In this document: piece by piece, positions 9,865 through 19,520 of the stretch
Position numbering within the stretch: the stretch's first letter is position 1
Layout: each line of letters begins with the position of its first letter
DNA from: Streptomyces sp. NBC_00335
GTDB taxonomy: Bacteria > Actinomycetota > Actinomycetes > Streptomycetales > Streptomycetaceae
Length of the DNA: 64,000 nucleotides
Direction of reading: 5' to 3'
NCBI RefSeq assembly: GCF_036127095.1
Contig: NZ_CP108006.1
Span: 3,286,001-3,350,000 of the forward strand
Notes under the pieces: model-generated
What the model saw: the letters and a program-made list of their open reading frames with translations, nothing else
What the model was told of the DNA's origin: nothing
Database searches by the model: none
Program-made: the position numbers and the translations under genes

Positions 9865-11481
9865 TCAGTGGAAGAAGTGACGGGTCCCCGTGAGGTACAT
9901 CGTCACGCCCGCCGCCTTCGCGGCCTCGATCACCAGCTCGTCGCGCATCGAACCGCCCGGCTGGACCACGGCCTTGATGCCGGCGGCCGTCAGGATCTCC
10001 AGCCCGTCCGCGAAGGGGAAGAAGGCGTCGGAGGCGGCGTACGAGCCCTGCGCGCGCTCGGCGCCCGCCCGCTCGACGGCCAGCTTCGCGGAGTCGACGC
10101 GGTTGACCTGGCCCATGCCGACGCCGACCGAGGCGCCGTCCTTGGCGAGCAGGATGGCGTTGGACTTCACGGCGCGGCAGGCCTTCCACGCGAAGGCGAG
10201 GTCGGCGAGCTCGTCGGCGGAGAGGGCCTCGCCGGTGGCCAGCGTCCAGTTCGCCGGGTCGTCGCCCTCGGCCTGGACGAGGTCGCTCTGCTGGAGCAGC
10301 ACGCCGCCGGAGACGGGCTTGAGCTCGGCCGGCTGGTGCGGGGTGCCCTCGACCTTCAGGACGCGGATGTTCTTCTTCTTCGCCAGGACCTCGACGGCGC
10401 CCGGCTCGAAGTCGGGGGCGACGATGACCTCGGTGAAGATCTCCGCGACCTGCTCGGCGAGCTCGACGCTCACCGGGCGGTTGACGGCGATGACCCCGCC
10501 GAAGGCGGAGACCGGGTCGCAGGCGTGCGCCTTGCGGTGGGCCTCGGCGACGTCCTTGCCCACCGCGATGCCGCACGGGTTGGCGTGCTTGATGATCGCG
10601 ACGCAGGGCTCTTCGTGGTCGTAGGCGGCGCGGCGGGCCGCGTCGGTGTCCACGTAGTTGTTGTAGGACATCTCCTTGCCGTGCAGCTGCTCGGCGTTGG
10701 CGAGCCCGCCCGGCTGCCCGTCCGTGTACAGCGCGGCGGCCTGGTGCGGGTTCTCGCCGTAGCGCAGGGTGGACTTGCGCTCCCAGGCGCCGGCCAGGAA
10801 CTCGGGCAGTACGGCTTCCGGCTCGGGCGCGTACGCGTTCGTGAACCAGGAGGCCACGGCCACGTCGTACGCGGCGGTGTGCTGGAAGGCCTCGGCCGCG
10901 AGCCGCTTGCGGGCGGGGAGGTCGAAACCGCCGCCCTGGGCGGCCGCGAGCACGGCGTCGTAGCGCGCCGGGCTGGTGACCACGGCCACCGAGGGGTGGT
11001 TCTTGGCGGCGGCGCGGACCATCGAGGGGCCGCCGATGTCGATCTGCTCCACGCACTCGTCCGGGGTCGCGCCCGACTGGACGGTCGCGAGGAAGGGGTA
11101 GAGGTTGACGATCACCAGGTCGAAGGGCTCGACGCCCAGCTCCGCGAGCTGGTTGCGGTGGTCCTCCAGGCGCAGGTCGGCGAGGATGCCGGCGTGCACG
11201 CGCGGGTGCAGGGTCTTGACCCGGCCGTCCAGGCACTCCGGGAAGCCGGTCAAGTCCTCGACCTTGGTGACGGGCACCCCGGCGGCGGCGATCTTCGACG
11301 CGGTGGAGCCGGTCGAGACGAGCGCGACACCCGCCTCGTGCAGACCGCGGGCCAGCTCTTCCAGTCCCGTCTTGTCGTAGACGCTGATGAGCGCGCGCCG
11401 GATCGGGCGCTTCGACGCGGCGAGGTCCTCGCCCTCTGCGGTCACGGTCTCTACGGTCCCTGCGGCCTCTGCGGCGGTCAC
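9865..11481 (-). CDS. purH: Bifunctional AICAR transformylase/IMP cyclohydrolase
   Basis: A 538-residue enzyme for the last two steps of de novo purine synthesis (AICAR to FAICAR to IMP). The N-terminal IMP cyclohydrolase domain begins [20 protein letters not shown] and contains STGSTASKI and [13 protein letters not shown]. The C-terminal transformylase contains the KHANPCG motif and ends near [11 protein letters not shown]. Residues 1-25 are a streptomycete-type extension. The GTG start overlaps the purN stop by 4 bp (GTGA), giving a translationally coupled purN-purH pair fed by folD-derived formyl-folate. Confidence 0.97.
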   Translation of the reverse strand: MTAAEAAGTVETVTAEGEDLAASKRPIRRALISVYDKTGLEELARGLHEAGVALVSTGSTASKIAAAGVPVTKVEDLTGFPECLDGRVKTLHPRVHAGILADLRLEDHRNQLAELGVEPFDLVIVNLYPFLATVQSGATPDECVEQIDIGGPSMVRAAAKNHPSVAVVTSPARYDAVLAAAQGGGFDLPARKRLAAEAFQHTAAYDVAVASWFTNAYAPEPEAVLPEFLAGAWERKSTLRYGENPHQAAALYTDGQPGGLANAEQLHGKEMSYNNYVDTDAARRAAYDHEEPCVAIIKHANPCGIAVGKDVAEAHRKAHACDPVSAFGGVIAVNRPVSVELAEQVAEIFTEVIVAPDFEPGAVEVLAKKKNIRVLKVEGTPHQPAELKPVSGGVLLQQSDLVQAEGDDPANWTLATGEALSADELADLAFAWKACRAVKSNAILLAKDGASVGVGMGQVNRVDSAKLAVERAGAERAQGSYAASDAFFPFADGLEILTAAGIKAVVQPGGSMRDELVIEAAKAAGVTMYLTGTRHFFH

Positions 11482-12101
11482 TGGATTGTTACCTTTCGTC
11501 CCTCGATGCGGTAGCCGTGCCGGGCCAGGCGCCCCACGACGTCGACGAGCAGCTCGCGCTCGACTTCCTTGATCCGCTCATGGAGAGCGGCTTCGTCCTC
11601 TTCGTCCCTGACCTCGACCACACCCTGGGCGATGATCGGACCGGTGTCCACGCCCGCGTCCACGAAGTGGACGGTGCAGCCGGTGACCTTCGCGCCGTAG
11701 GCGAGGGCGTCCCGTACGCCGTGGGCGCCGGGGAACGCCGGGAGGAGGGCGGGGTGCGTGTTGACGAACCGGCCGCCGAAGCGGCCGATGAACTCGGGCC
11801 CGACGATCTTCATGAACCCCGCCGAGACCACCAGGTCCGGCGCGTGCGCGTCGGTGGCCGCGGTCAGGGCGGCGTCCCACTCCGCACGGCTCGCGTACGC
11901 CTTGACCGGGCACACGAAGGTGGGGATCCCGGCCTTCTCCGCGCGCTCCAAGCCGGCGATGTTCTCGCGGTCGGCTCCCACGGCGACGACTTCGGCGCCG
12001 AAGCCCTCGGGTCCGCCGGGGTGGGCGTCGATGGCGTCGAGCAGGGCCTGGAGGTTGGTGCCGGATCCGGAGACCAGCACGACCAGGCGGGAGGCGGCCA
12101 T
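11478..12101 (-). CDS. purN: Phosphoribosylglycinamide formyltransferase
   Basis: A 207-residue enzyme transferring a formyl group from 10-formyl-THF to GAR. It begins [19 protein letters not shown]. Catalytic Asn and His are in [19 protein letters not shown], and the third catalytic residue, Asp, is in [15 protein letters not shown]. The start is the ATG at 12101 giving MAASRLVV; its ribosome binding site is weak. First gene of the purN-purH operon. Confidence 0.96.
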   Translation of the reverse strand: MAASRLVVLVSGSGTNLQALLDAIDAHPGGPEGFGAEVVAVGADRENIAGLERAEKAGIPTFVCPVKAYASRAEWDAALTAATDAHAPDLVVSAGFMKIVGPEFIGRFGGRFVNTHPALLPAFPGAHGVRDALAYGAKVTGCTVHFVDAGVDTGPIIAQGVVEVRDEEDEAALHERIKEVERELLVDVVGRLARHGYRIEGRKVTIQ

Positions 12102-12363
12102 GGGAGGCCCTTTCTCGTCGAGCGGGGGCGCCTCCCGGCGTGAACCGGGGGCGCGTCGTTCGTCTTGTGCGATCGCATGAAACTTCGGGCCCCGGGGATA
12201 CGGGGGACCATACGAAGCCACCGACCGCCTGCAACGATACCGGCACACCGGACGGCCCCCGAGGGACGGGGGGACGGGTGGGCGGTAGCGTCTGGCGTAC
12301 ACGCCGTAAACAGGCCTCGGACGTCCCAGCGGCGTCCACGACACAGGGGATGAAACACACCCG

Positions 12364-13059
12364 ATGCCGGACCGCCCCCAGCCCGACCGCTCGACCGACG
12401 ACAACCCCTTCGCGGCGCCCCCGGAAGGCCGGCCCGACCAGCTCTGGGAGCCGCGCGCCGGTGACGGCGGCGACAAGCAGAACCCCGGGTCGGGACCGGG
12501 CGCGGATCCCGGATCGGGACCGGCGCGCTGGGACCCCACGGACCCGATCCAGCGGCGGGCCCGGTACGCGCTGCTGGCCGGTATGTGGGGCTTCTTCTTC
12601 GGAGTCTTCGGCATCCCCTCGATGGGGCTGCTGCTGGGCGCGCTCGCCCTCTACTGGGGGATCAGCGCCCTGCGCGGGGTCCCGGTGAAGCCGTCCGGGG
12701 ACGGGGCGCAGGCCTCGTCGGGCGGCTCGCGCGGCACGGGCGCCACGGCGGCGGACGTGGGTACGGGAACGGGCAGGGGCGCCGGTACGGATACGGGCGC
12801 CGGCGCGGCTCCCGGTGCGGCCCGGGGCGGACTGGCGGCGCTGGGTGCCGCCGCCCGGCCCCAGCGGACGGCGGCGGCGAGCGGGCTGGTGACGGCTTCG
12901 CTGGCGATCCTGCTGGCGCTGTCCTCGTACGCGGTGCAGCTCACGTACAAGGACTTCTACGTCTGCAAGCAGGACGCCCTCACCAAGCCGGCCGAGCTGC
13001 AGTGCAACGACCTGCTGCCGGACAACTTCATCGGCAAGATGCTCGAGGTCCAGCGGTAA
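12364..13059 (+). CDS. Conserved membrane protein of unknown function
   Basis: A 231-residue protein. A disordered acidic/Pro-rich N-terminus of about 60 residues precedes a membrane segment (WGFFFGVFGIPSMGLLLGALALYWG), a Gly/Thr/Ala linker, a second membrane segment (GLVTASLAILLALSSYAVQL) and a short external tail with two Cys (DFYVCKQD, ELQCNDLLPDN) that could form a disulfide. AGGGG lies before the ATG. It is divergent from purN and convergent with the DUF6350 gene. No function assigned. Confidence 0.75.
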   Translation: MPDRPQPDRSTDDNPFAAPPEGRPDQLWEPRAGDGGDKQNPGSGPGADPGSGPARWDPTDPIQRRARYALLAGMWGFFFGVFGIPSMGLLLGALALYWGISALRGVPVKPSGDGAQASSGGSRGTGATAADVGTGTGRGAGTDTGAGAAPGAARGGLAALGAAARPQRTAAASGLVTASLAILLALSSYAVQLTYKDFYVCKQDALTKPAELQCNDLLPDNFIGKMLEVQR

Positions 13060-13098
13060 CCGGTCGATTGCCTGTCGCCGGCTAGTCAATCGATCCGG
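13060..13098. terminator. Short stem-loop between convergent genes
   Basis: CCGGTCGATTG (13060-13070) pairs with CAATCGATCCGG (13087-13098) with one mismatch, spanning the 26-bp gap between the two stop codons. Confidence 0.4.
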
Positions 13099-14855
13099 GC
13101 GGCCTCCGGTTCGGGCCGTTCGGCCTGCCCCGGGCCCTTCTCCGGTTCGGGTTCCCGTTCCGGTTCCGCTGCCGGCTTCCGGCGGGTCAGTACGCGGACC
13201 CCGGTCGCCGGCGGGACGAGCGGGGGCGGGGGCAAGGGCGCCGGAAGAGACGATCCTGCCGGTACGAGGGCCCCGGGCTGTGGCTCGGATGCGGGCGCGG
13301 GCATGGGCGCGGACATGGGCGTCGGCACGGGCGTGGGCGCCCCCGCGATCGCCGGTGGCGGCTCCGCCGGCAGCGCGGGGAGCGGGATCGGGGTCAGGTC
13401 CAGCTTGAGGCCGGGCATGACCAGCACCGGACGCTTCGGTGGTGCGGACACCGGCCGGGGCGCTTCCTCCGGAGCCCGGGCCGGGGGCGGCCCGTCACCC
13501 TCGGCCGGGGTGCTGGAGAAGTCCGGGATCAGCGTGCCCGCCGCACGGCGCAGGGCCGCCCAGCGCACCTCGCGCACGCCGCTGTCGTGCCAGCCGTCCT
13601 CGGAGCCGGCGCCGGCCAGGCCCTTCGCGGGCCGGTTCCGCCAGGCGTGCACGGTGACGGCCAGCGGGACCGCGAGGAGCAGGGTCCAGCCCAGGGCCGC
13701 CCCGCCCGCCTGCCACCACACGGGGCCGAAGGCGGCCAGCTCCCGGGAGCCGAGCGGCCCCGCCGAAGCCGCGGCGAGGGCCGCCGTCACCAGGGCGCAC
13801 ACCAGGGCGCCCAGCGCCGCCGTGAGCGCGGTCTCCCCGTACGAGACGTCGCGTGCCCGGCGTACCGCGAACCAGCCCACCGCCAGCCCGGCCACCACCG
13901 GCACCGCGCCGACGGCCCAGGTCAGCGGCGTGCCGGAGCCCTGCGAAGGCAGCGCCGCGAGCAGCGGGAAACCCGGCAGCGCGGGCGAGCCGCCGAAGCC
14001 GAGCGGGGTCGCGGCGGCTCCGGTGCCCAGCGCGAAACCGGGACCAAGGGCGTAGGCGGCGCCCCAGACGACGGCGTTCGGGATCAGCACGAGGGCGAGC
14101 AGCAGCACCGCGAAGCGGCCAGACCAGTCCCCGGTCAGCGCCGCGAAGGAGCCCTGCACCTCCGCCCCGTGCCAGGCCAGCGAGGCCCCGACCAGCAGGG
14201 CTCCGCCGCCGAGGAGCACCAGTGCCCCACCGGCGCCGGCCCGCAGCGCGAGGGCGTAGCGGGGCCGGGTGAGCCGGCCGGGCACCTGCCCGAGCGGCCT
14301 GCCCCGGGCCTCCCAGACCCCGCCGGCGGCGGCGAGGGCGGCGACGACCGGGAGGTGCCGGGCCGCGCTGAGCGGGTCCGCGGGCATCGGCCCGGCGGCG
14401 GCGTACACGACGGCCAGGGCGCCGACCCCGAGGTAGCCGCAGAGCACGGCGGCGAACACCACGCCCGCGGGCAGCGGCTCCGCGCCCCGGTCCTCCTGCG
14501 CGGCGCTGCCGATCCGGGCGGCGCGCCGGATGAGCAGAGCGGGCAGGGCCACGAGGAGCAAGGGGGTCAGGCCGACGGGGGCGGGCACGCCGGAGAGGGT
14601 CTCGTAGCGGACGAGGTCGGTCCCGTGGGCGAGCAGCCAGAGGCCCGCCGCGAGGTGCAGGGCACCGCCGGGGCCGCTGTCGGGGTAGGGGGAGCTGATC
14701 CACAGCACGATGACGAGCACGGCGAGGAAGCCGAGCCCCAGCACTGCGGCGACGGCGCCACCCACGACACACGCGGCGGCCGCCGGTGAACGGCGCCGTG
14801 CGGGGGCCCCGGGGGGCATGGGCAACGAGGTCCCGCGTTCGGTCACTTGGGTCAC
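13086..14855 (-). CDS. DUF6350-type (PerM-like) multi-pass membrane protein
   Basis: About 590 residues with roughly ten hydrophobic segments in the first 430 (for example GGAVAAVLGLGFLAVLVIVLW and LLLVALPALLI), then a Pro-rich cytoplasmic tail of about 150 residues. The YSP-free start, SSPYPDSGPGGALHLAAGLWLLAHG, matches in two blocks my memory of the DUF6350 family next to purN in streptomycetes. The family has been linked to cell division in mycobacteria (PerM); that role is only inferred here. The start is uncertain between GTG at 14855 and GTG at 14846; the latter has GGGG about 9 nt upstream. Confidence 0.7.
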   Translation of the reverse strand: MTQVTERGTSLPMPPGAPARRRSPAAAACVVGGAVAAVLGLGFLAVLVIVLWISSPYPDSGPGGALHLAAGLWLLAHGTDLVRYETLSGVPAPVGLTPLLLVALPALLIRRAARIGSAAQEDRGAEPLPAGVVFAAVLCGYLGVGALAVVYAAAGPMPADPLSAARHLPVVAALAAAGGVWEARGRPLGQVPGRLTRPRYALALRAGAGGALVLLGGGALLVGASLAWHGAEVQGSFAALTGDWSGRFAVLLLALVLIPNAVVWGAAYALGPGFALGTGAAATPLGFGGSPALPGFPLLAALPSQGSGTPLTWAVGAVPVVAGLAVGWFAVRRARDVSYGETALTAALGALVCALVTAALAAASAGPLGSRELAAFGPVWWQAGGAALGWTLLLAVPLAVTVHAWRNRPAKGLAGAGSEDGWHDSGVREVRWAALRRAAGTLIPDFSSTPAEGDGPPPARAPEEAPRPVSAPPKRPVLVMPGLKLDLTPIPLPALPAEPPPAIAGAPTPVPTPMSAPMPAPASEPQPGALVPAGSSLPAPLPPPPLVPPATGVRVLTRRKPAAEPEREPEPEKGPGQAERPEPEAARID

Positions 14856-14974
14856 CCCGCCATGGTGCCAACGACACGCGCTATGGGCGGGTAACAGGCG
14901 AATGACCGTGGTGTCGCTCAATATACGTTTATGTACTTTTTCGCTCAGGGCGTCCGGGTCGCGGGGAGTGTGGC

Positions 14975-16978
14975 ATGACACAAAGCGTCACGGAGCTGGG
15001 CCTCCCCACCCCGAAGGAACGCCGACGCCTGCGCGAAGCGGCCGACCTGACGCACGAAGAGGTCGCGGCGGCAGTGGGTGTCACCCCGAACACGGTCCGG
15101 TCCTGGGAGACCGGCCGCACCCACCCCCGGGGCCGCAAGCTGGAGGCCTACTCCAAGCTCCTGACCCGCCTGTCCGCGGACGAATCCGCCGAGTCCGCCG
15201 ACTCCGCCCCCTCGGGCCCCACCGCGCGGACCGACGGCTCGGCCTCCCCGGACTGCCCGGCCGCGGGGTCCGCCGCAGCGCGCCGGGACCGGGCGGACGG
15301 GCCCGACGGCGGCTCTTCCACCGGCTCCGCGCGGGACCGGGGCGCGTCGGCCGGGGCGGCGGCGGCCGCCTCCGCCGGCACGCCCACCCGGCCCGCCCGG
15401 GCCAACGACGCCGCGACACCGCGGGCGGACGCACCGGAGGCCGGCGCATCGCGTGCCAGCACACCGCAGGCCGGCGCGGCCGCCTTCGGCGCGGCCGCCG
15501 CAACCGGCCCCGCCCGGGCGGACACGGACGCGGCGTCAGCCCAGGAGACCGCGCCCTGGAGCCCGCTCGACAGCGACACGGAGCACGCCGGGGCGGCAAC
15601 CGGCGCCGCTGCCGCGGACGCAGACGGGGCGTCAGCCTCCGAAGCCCCAGAGGCCCCCGAGAGCCGCTTCGGGCTGCGCATGATGCGCGGACTCACCCGG
15701 CCCGCCGGGACGCAGACCCGGCCCAAGGCCGCCGTCAAGCGCGCCGCGAAGCCCCCCGCCGGGACGCCCCGGCACGAGCCCAAGCCCACGGTCAGGGCCG
15801 CAGCCGCCCTGGGCGGCGGCCACGGCGGAGGCGGCTCCGCAGCCCTCCGTCCCGGCAGCCCCCTCCACCCGGGCGCCGGTACGGGAACGGCCCCTGACAC
15901 CGGCTCAGGCGCCGGAGCGGACTCCGGGCCGGGCTCCGGGAAGGCCGCCGGGGCGGGCACGGGGAACCCCGCCGGACCGGACGCCGAAGCCGCCACCCGG
16001 ACGAACACCACCGGGGCGGACCCCGCTCCCGACTCCGCGCCGGCCGGCGCGGACACCGGGCGGCCGGCGAACCCCGAGGGAGACACCGCGCGGGCGGGCG
16101 GCCCGGCCGTGGAGGCCCGTACCGCCCCCGAGGACACCGCCGAGGGCGCCCCCGGCGAGGACGCCCCGACGCCAACCTCCGCCTTCGACGCCCTCTACGA
16201 GCGCACCGCCCCCGCCCTGACCCGCCAGGCCTACCTCCTCACCGGCCGCCACGCCCTCGCTTGTGAGGCCGTGGAGCGCGCCTTCCAGCAGGCGTGGGAG
16301 CGCTGGCCCGAGGTCGCCACCGATCCCGATCCGGTCGGGTGGGTGCGCGCGGCGACGTACGAGTACGCGCTCTCCCCCTGGCACCAGTTCCGGCGTTCCC
16401 ACCGGGACCCCGACGAGCCCCCGGCCGACCCCGCGGACCGCGTCCTGCTGGACGCGATGCTCGGGCTGCCCCCGGCCCACCGCCGCACCGTGCTGCTCTA
16501 CGACGGCGTCGGGCTGGACCTCCCCGACACCGCCGCCGAGACCGAGGCGTCCACGCCGACCGCCGGCAGCCGCCTGGTCAACGCGCACGCTGACCTCGCC
16601 GACCAGCTCCCCGAACTGGACGGCGTGGCGCCCGCCAAGCAGTCCGCGGTACTGCGCGAGCGGCTCGGCACGCTGAGGCCGCCCCTCCCGCTGGAGCCGC
16701 GCGCGGCAGCCGTCGTACGGGTGGCCGGCGAGCACCGCACCCGGCTGTGGACGCGGGCGGTGATCGGGGTGACGGCGGTCATCACCGCGGCGACGGCCTA
16801 CACCTGGGTGACCGCCCCGACCGAGTACGAGCCTCCGCGCGCCCCCGGCGCGAGCGTGTCGGGCGTACCCCCGCACAGCGGCCCGCAGCAGCTCACGGAC
16901 GAGGGCCGGCAGCTCCACGACAAGCTGCGGTCCGATCCGGCAGCCGGCCCGTCCCGGATCGCGCCGAGCCTCGAATAG
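14975..16978 (+). CDS. XRE-HTH / sigma-factor-like / transmembrane fusion protein
   Basis: A 667-residue protein of three parts. Residues 1-66 are an XRE-type HTH (RRLREAADLTHEEVAAAVGV, then TPNTVRSWETGR). Residues 67-400 are Ala/Gly/Pro/Asp-rich low complexity. From about 402 comes an ECF-sigma-like part: a region-2-like helix (FDALYERTAPALTRQAYLLT, WERWPEVATDPDPVGWVRAA) and a region-4-like part (LLDAMLGLPPAHRRTVLLYD). A membrane segment follows at about 590-612 (VIGVTAVITAATAYTWV) and a short external tail. GGGAG precedes the ATG. The HTH-plus-sigma-like combination anchored in the membrane suggests signal-dependent regulation; targets are unknown. Confidence 0.75.
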   Translation: MTQSVTELGLPTPKERRRLREAADLTHEEVAAAVGVTPNTVRSWETGRTHPRGRKLEAYSKLLTRLSADESAESADSAPSGPTARTDGSASPDCPAAGSAAARRDRADGPDGGSSTGSARDRGASAGAAAAASAGTPTRPARANDAATPRADAPEAGASRASTPQAGAAAFGAAAATGPARADTDAASAQETAPWSPLDSDTEHAGAATGAAAADADGASASEAPEAPESRFGLRMMRGLTRPAGTQTRPKAAVKRAAKPPAGTPRHEPKPTVRAAAALGGGHGGGGSAALRPGSPLHPGAGTGTAPDTGSGAGADSGPGSGKAAGAGTGNPAGPDAEAATRTNTTGADPAPDSAPAGADTGRPANPEGDTARAGGPAVEARTAPEDTAEGAPGEDAPTPTSAFDALYERTAPALTRQAYLLTGRHALACEAVERAFQQAWERWPEVATDPDPVGWVRAATYEYALSPWHQFRRSHRDPDEPPADPADRVLLDAMLGLPPAHRRTVLLYDGVGLDLPDTAAETEASTPTAGSRLVNAHADLADQLPELDGVAPAKQSAVLRERLGTLRPPLPLEPRAAAVVRVAGEHRTRLWTRAVIGVTAVITAATAYTWVTAPTEYEPPRAPGASVSGVPPHSGPQQLTDEGRQLHDKLRSDPAAGPSRIAPSLE

Positions 16979-17004
16979 CCGTACGGCCGGCGTTCGTCGC
17001 GTAC

Positions 17005-17053
17005 GGAAACGGGCGTGGCGCGGAAACGGGCACGGCGCGGAAACGGGCGTGGC
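17005..17053. repeat. Three tandem 17-bp repeats
   Basis: The unit GGAAACGGGCGTGGCGC repeats at 17005, 17022 and 17039 with two base changes in the middle copy. The last copy runs into the terminator stem that follows. Confidence 0.7.
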
Positions 17054-17086
17054 CCGCACCCCTCACAGGGTGCGGGCCACGCCCGT
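17043..17086. terminator. Strong stem-loop between XRE-fusion gene and sucD
   Basis: A perfect 19-bp stem (17043-17061 with 17068-17086) and a 6-nt loop, CTCACA, between convergent genes. It probably serves both strands. Confidence 0.8.
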
Positions 17087-17122
17087 CTGCACGTACAGCC
17101 GAAACCGGCTGAAGGCGGCTGC

Positions 17123-18013
17123 TTACTGAGCGGCGTTCAGGATCTCGCGCGCCAGCTTCGCGGTCTCGGTCGGCGTCTTGCCGACCTTGACGCCCGCGGC
17201 CTCCAGGGCTTCCTTCTTGGCCTGTGCGGTGCCGGAAGAGCCGGAGACGATCGCGCCGGCGTGACCCATGGTCTTGCCCTCGGGGGCGGTGAAGCCCGCG
17301 ACGTAGCCGACGACCGGCTTGGTGACGTTCTTCGCGATGAAGTCCGCCGCACGCTCCTCGGCGTCGCCGCCGATCTCGCCGATCATGACGATCAGGTCGG
17401 TGTCGGGGTCCGCCTCGAACGCCTCCAGGGCGTCGATGTGCGTGGTGCCGATGACCGGGTCGCCACCGATGCCGACGGCGGAGGAGAAGCCGATGTCACG
17501 GAGCTCGTACATCATCTGGTAGGTCAGCGTGCCCGACTTGGACACGAGACCGATGCGGCCGGGCTTGGTGATGTCGCCCGGGATGATGCCGGCGTTGGAC
17601 TGGCCGGGGGTGATCAGACCCGGGCAGTTCGGGCCGATGATCCGCGTCTTGTTGCCCTTGCTGGAGGCGTACGACCAGAAGGCGGCGGAGTCGTGCACCG
17701 CGATGCCCTCGGTGATGACGACGGCCAGCGGGATCTCGGCGTCGATCGCCTCGACGACCGCGGACTTCGCGAACGCCGGCGGGACGAAGAGGACGGAGAC
17801 GTTGGCGCCCGTCTTCTCCATCGCCTCGGCGACGGAGCCGAAGACCGGGACCTCCGTGCCGTCGAAGTCGACGGTGGTGCCGGCCTTGCGCGGGTTCACG
17901 CCGCCGACGATGTTGGTGCCGTCAGCCAGCATCAGCTTGGTGTGCTTCATGCCCGTGGCACCGGTCATGCCCTGGACGATGACCTTGCTGTCCTTGTTGA
18001 GGAAGATAGCCAT
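17123..18013 (-). CDS. sucD: Succinyl-CoA synthetase alpha subunit
   Basis: A 296-residue subunit carrying the CoA-binding Rossmann domain ([19 protein letters not shown]) and the phospho-histidine in [24 protein letters not shown] and the SKSGTLTYQ motif are conserved. With SucC it converts succinyl-CoA to succinate with NTP formation in the TCA cycle. The gene lies 21 bp downstream of sucC in one operon. Length and start are canonical. Confidence 0.97.
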   Translation of the reverse strand: MAIFLNKDSKVIVQGMTGATGMKHTKLMLADGTNIVGGVNPRKAGTTVDFDGTEVPVFGSVAEAMEKTGANVSVLFVPPAFAKSAVVEAIDAEIPLAVVITEGIAVHDSAAFWSYASSKGNKTRIIGPNCPGLITPGQSNAGIIPGDITKPGRIGLVSKSGTLTYQMMYELRDIGFSSAVGIGGDPVIGTTHIDALEAFEADPDTDLIVMIGEIGGDAEERAADFIAKNVTKPVVGYVAGFTAPEGKTMGHAGAIVSGSSGTAQAKKEALEAAGVKVGKTPTETAKLAREILNAAQ

Positions 18014-18034
18014 GTGAGTCTGTGACCTCTGCCC

Positions 18035-19213
18035 TTACTTCGCAGCCGCGAGCTCGGCGGCCTTGTCGGCCGCGCCGTCCATGGTGTCCACGCGCTGAAC
18101 CAGCGGGTGGTTGGCGTCCGAGAGGATCTTGCGACCCAGCTCGGCGTTGTTGCCGTCGAGACGGACGACCAGCGGCTTGGTGACCGCCTCGCCCTTGTCC
18201 TCGAGCAGCTGCAGCGCCTGGACGATGCCGTTGGCGACCTCGTCACACGCGGTGATGCCACCGAAGACGTTGACGAAGACGGACTTGACGTCCGGGTCGC
18301 CGAGGATGATCTCGAGACCGTTGGCCATGACGGCGGCGGAGGCGCCACCGCCGATGTCCAGGAAGTTGGCGGGCTTGACGCCGCCGTGGTTCTCGCCGGC
18401 GTACGCGACGACGTCGAGGGTGCTCATGACGAGACCCGCGCCGTTGCCGATGATGCCGACCTCGCCGTCGAGCTTCACGTAGTTGAGGTTCTTCGCCTTG
18501 GCGGCGGCCTCGAGCGGGTTCGCGGCAGCGTGGTCCACGAACTCCTCGTGGCCCGGCTGGCGGAACTCGGCGTTCTCGTCGAGCGAGACCTTGCCGTCGA
18601 GCGCGATGACGTCGCCGTTGGCGACCTTCGCGAGCGGGTTGACCTCGACGAGGAGCGCGTCCTCGGCGATGAAGGTCGCCCACAGGGTCACGAGGACCTC
18701 GGCGACCTTCTCGGCGACCTCGGCCGGGAACTGCGCCAGCGCGACGATCTCGCGGGCCTTCTCGATGGTCACGCCCTCGTTGGCGTTCACCGGGACCTTG
18801 GCGAGCTTCTCCGGGGTCTCCTCGGCGACCTGCTCGATGTCCATGCCGCCCGCGACCGAGGCCATGGCCAGGAAGGTGCGGTTGGTGCGGTCGAGGAGGT
18901 ACGAGACGTAGTACTCCTCCAGGATCTCCGGAGCCGTCTCGGCGATCATCACCTTGTGGACCGTGTGGCCCTTGATGTCCATCCCGAGGATGTCCGTCGC
19001 CCGGGCGACGGCCTCGTCCGGGGTGGCGGCGAGCTTGACGCCGCCTGCCTTGCCTCGGCCGCCGACCTTCACCTGCGCCTTGACGACCGACTTGCCGCCC
19101 AGCCGCTCGGTGGCCGCTCGCGCTGCCTCAGGCGTGTCGATCACTTCACCGGCCAGCACCGGTACACCGTGCTTGGCGAAGAGGTCCCTCGCCTGGTACT
19201 CGAACAGGTCCAC
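18035..19213 (-). CDS. sucC: Succinyl-CoA synthetase beta subunit
   Basis: A 392-residue subunit with an N-terminal ATP-grasp domain ([37 protein letters not shown]) and a C-terminal CoA-ligase domain ([45 protein letters not shown]). It supplies the nucleotide-binding half of the enzyme. It is the first gene of sucCD, and the roughly 300-bp region upstream carries several dyads. Confidence 0.97.
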   Translation of the reverse strand: MDLFEYQARDLFAKHGVPVLAGEVIDTPEAARAATERLGGKSVVKAQVKVGGRGKAGGVKLAATPDEAVARATDILGMDIKGHTVHKVMIAETAPEILEEYYVSYLLDRTNRTFLAMASVAGGMDIEQVAEETPEKLAKVPVNANEGVTIEKAREIVALAQFPAEVAEKVAEVLVTLWATFIAEDALLVEVNPLAKVANGDVIALDGKVSLDENAEFRQPGHEEFVDHAAANPLEAAAKAKNLNYVKLDGEVGIIGNGAGLVMSTLDVVAYAGENHGGVKPANFLDIGGGASAAVMANGLEIILGDPDVKSVFVNVFGGITACDEVANGIVQALQLLEDKGEAVTKPLVVRLDGNNAELGRKILSDANHPLVQRVDTMDGAADKAAELAAAK

Positions 19214-19294
19214 GCGCGTCCGTCCCTTGTCTTCAAAGATTCGCAGTGATTCGCGGTTGTCTGCTATCTGCGTGGGCGTGCCGCGGAGGGCAAC

Positions 19295-19461
19295 GTGACG
19301 GCGCTGTCACAAGGAAGGCGCACACGGTGACCGTGGACGCGGCATGTCCGTCCCGCAGGTTATCCCCGTGGGACGTAGGTCCCTAAATCGCAGATCACAC
19401 CTGAGCGGTGATACCTGTCACAGATCGCCTCACGGTTGAACTGCATCTTCGTGTGATCTGC
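19295..19461. promoter_or_regulatory. Dyad-rich regulatory region upstream of sucCD
   Basis: In the 307-bp gap 19214-19520 I see three dyads: GTGACGGCGCTGTCAC (19295-19310, perfect 5-bp arms); GTGATACCTGTCAC (19408-19421), which fits the streptomycete Crp-type pattern GTG-N6-GNCAC as I remember it; and an 11-bp perfect inverted repeat GCAGATCACAC (19390-19400) / GTGTGATCTGC (19451-19461). No gene is visible. The first dyad is closest to sucC, about 85 bp upstream. Confidence 0.4.
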
Positions 19462-19520
19462 CGATGCCCGCCCGCCGCGAGGGCTCCCCTACGGGTCCCC
19501 GCGCGGCGGTGCCGGACGGC

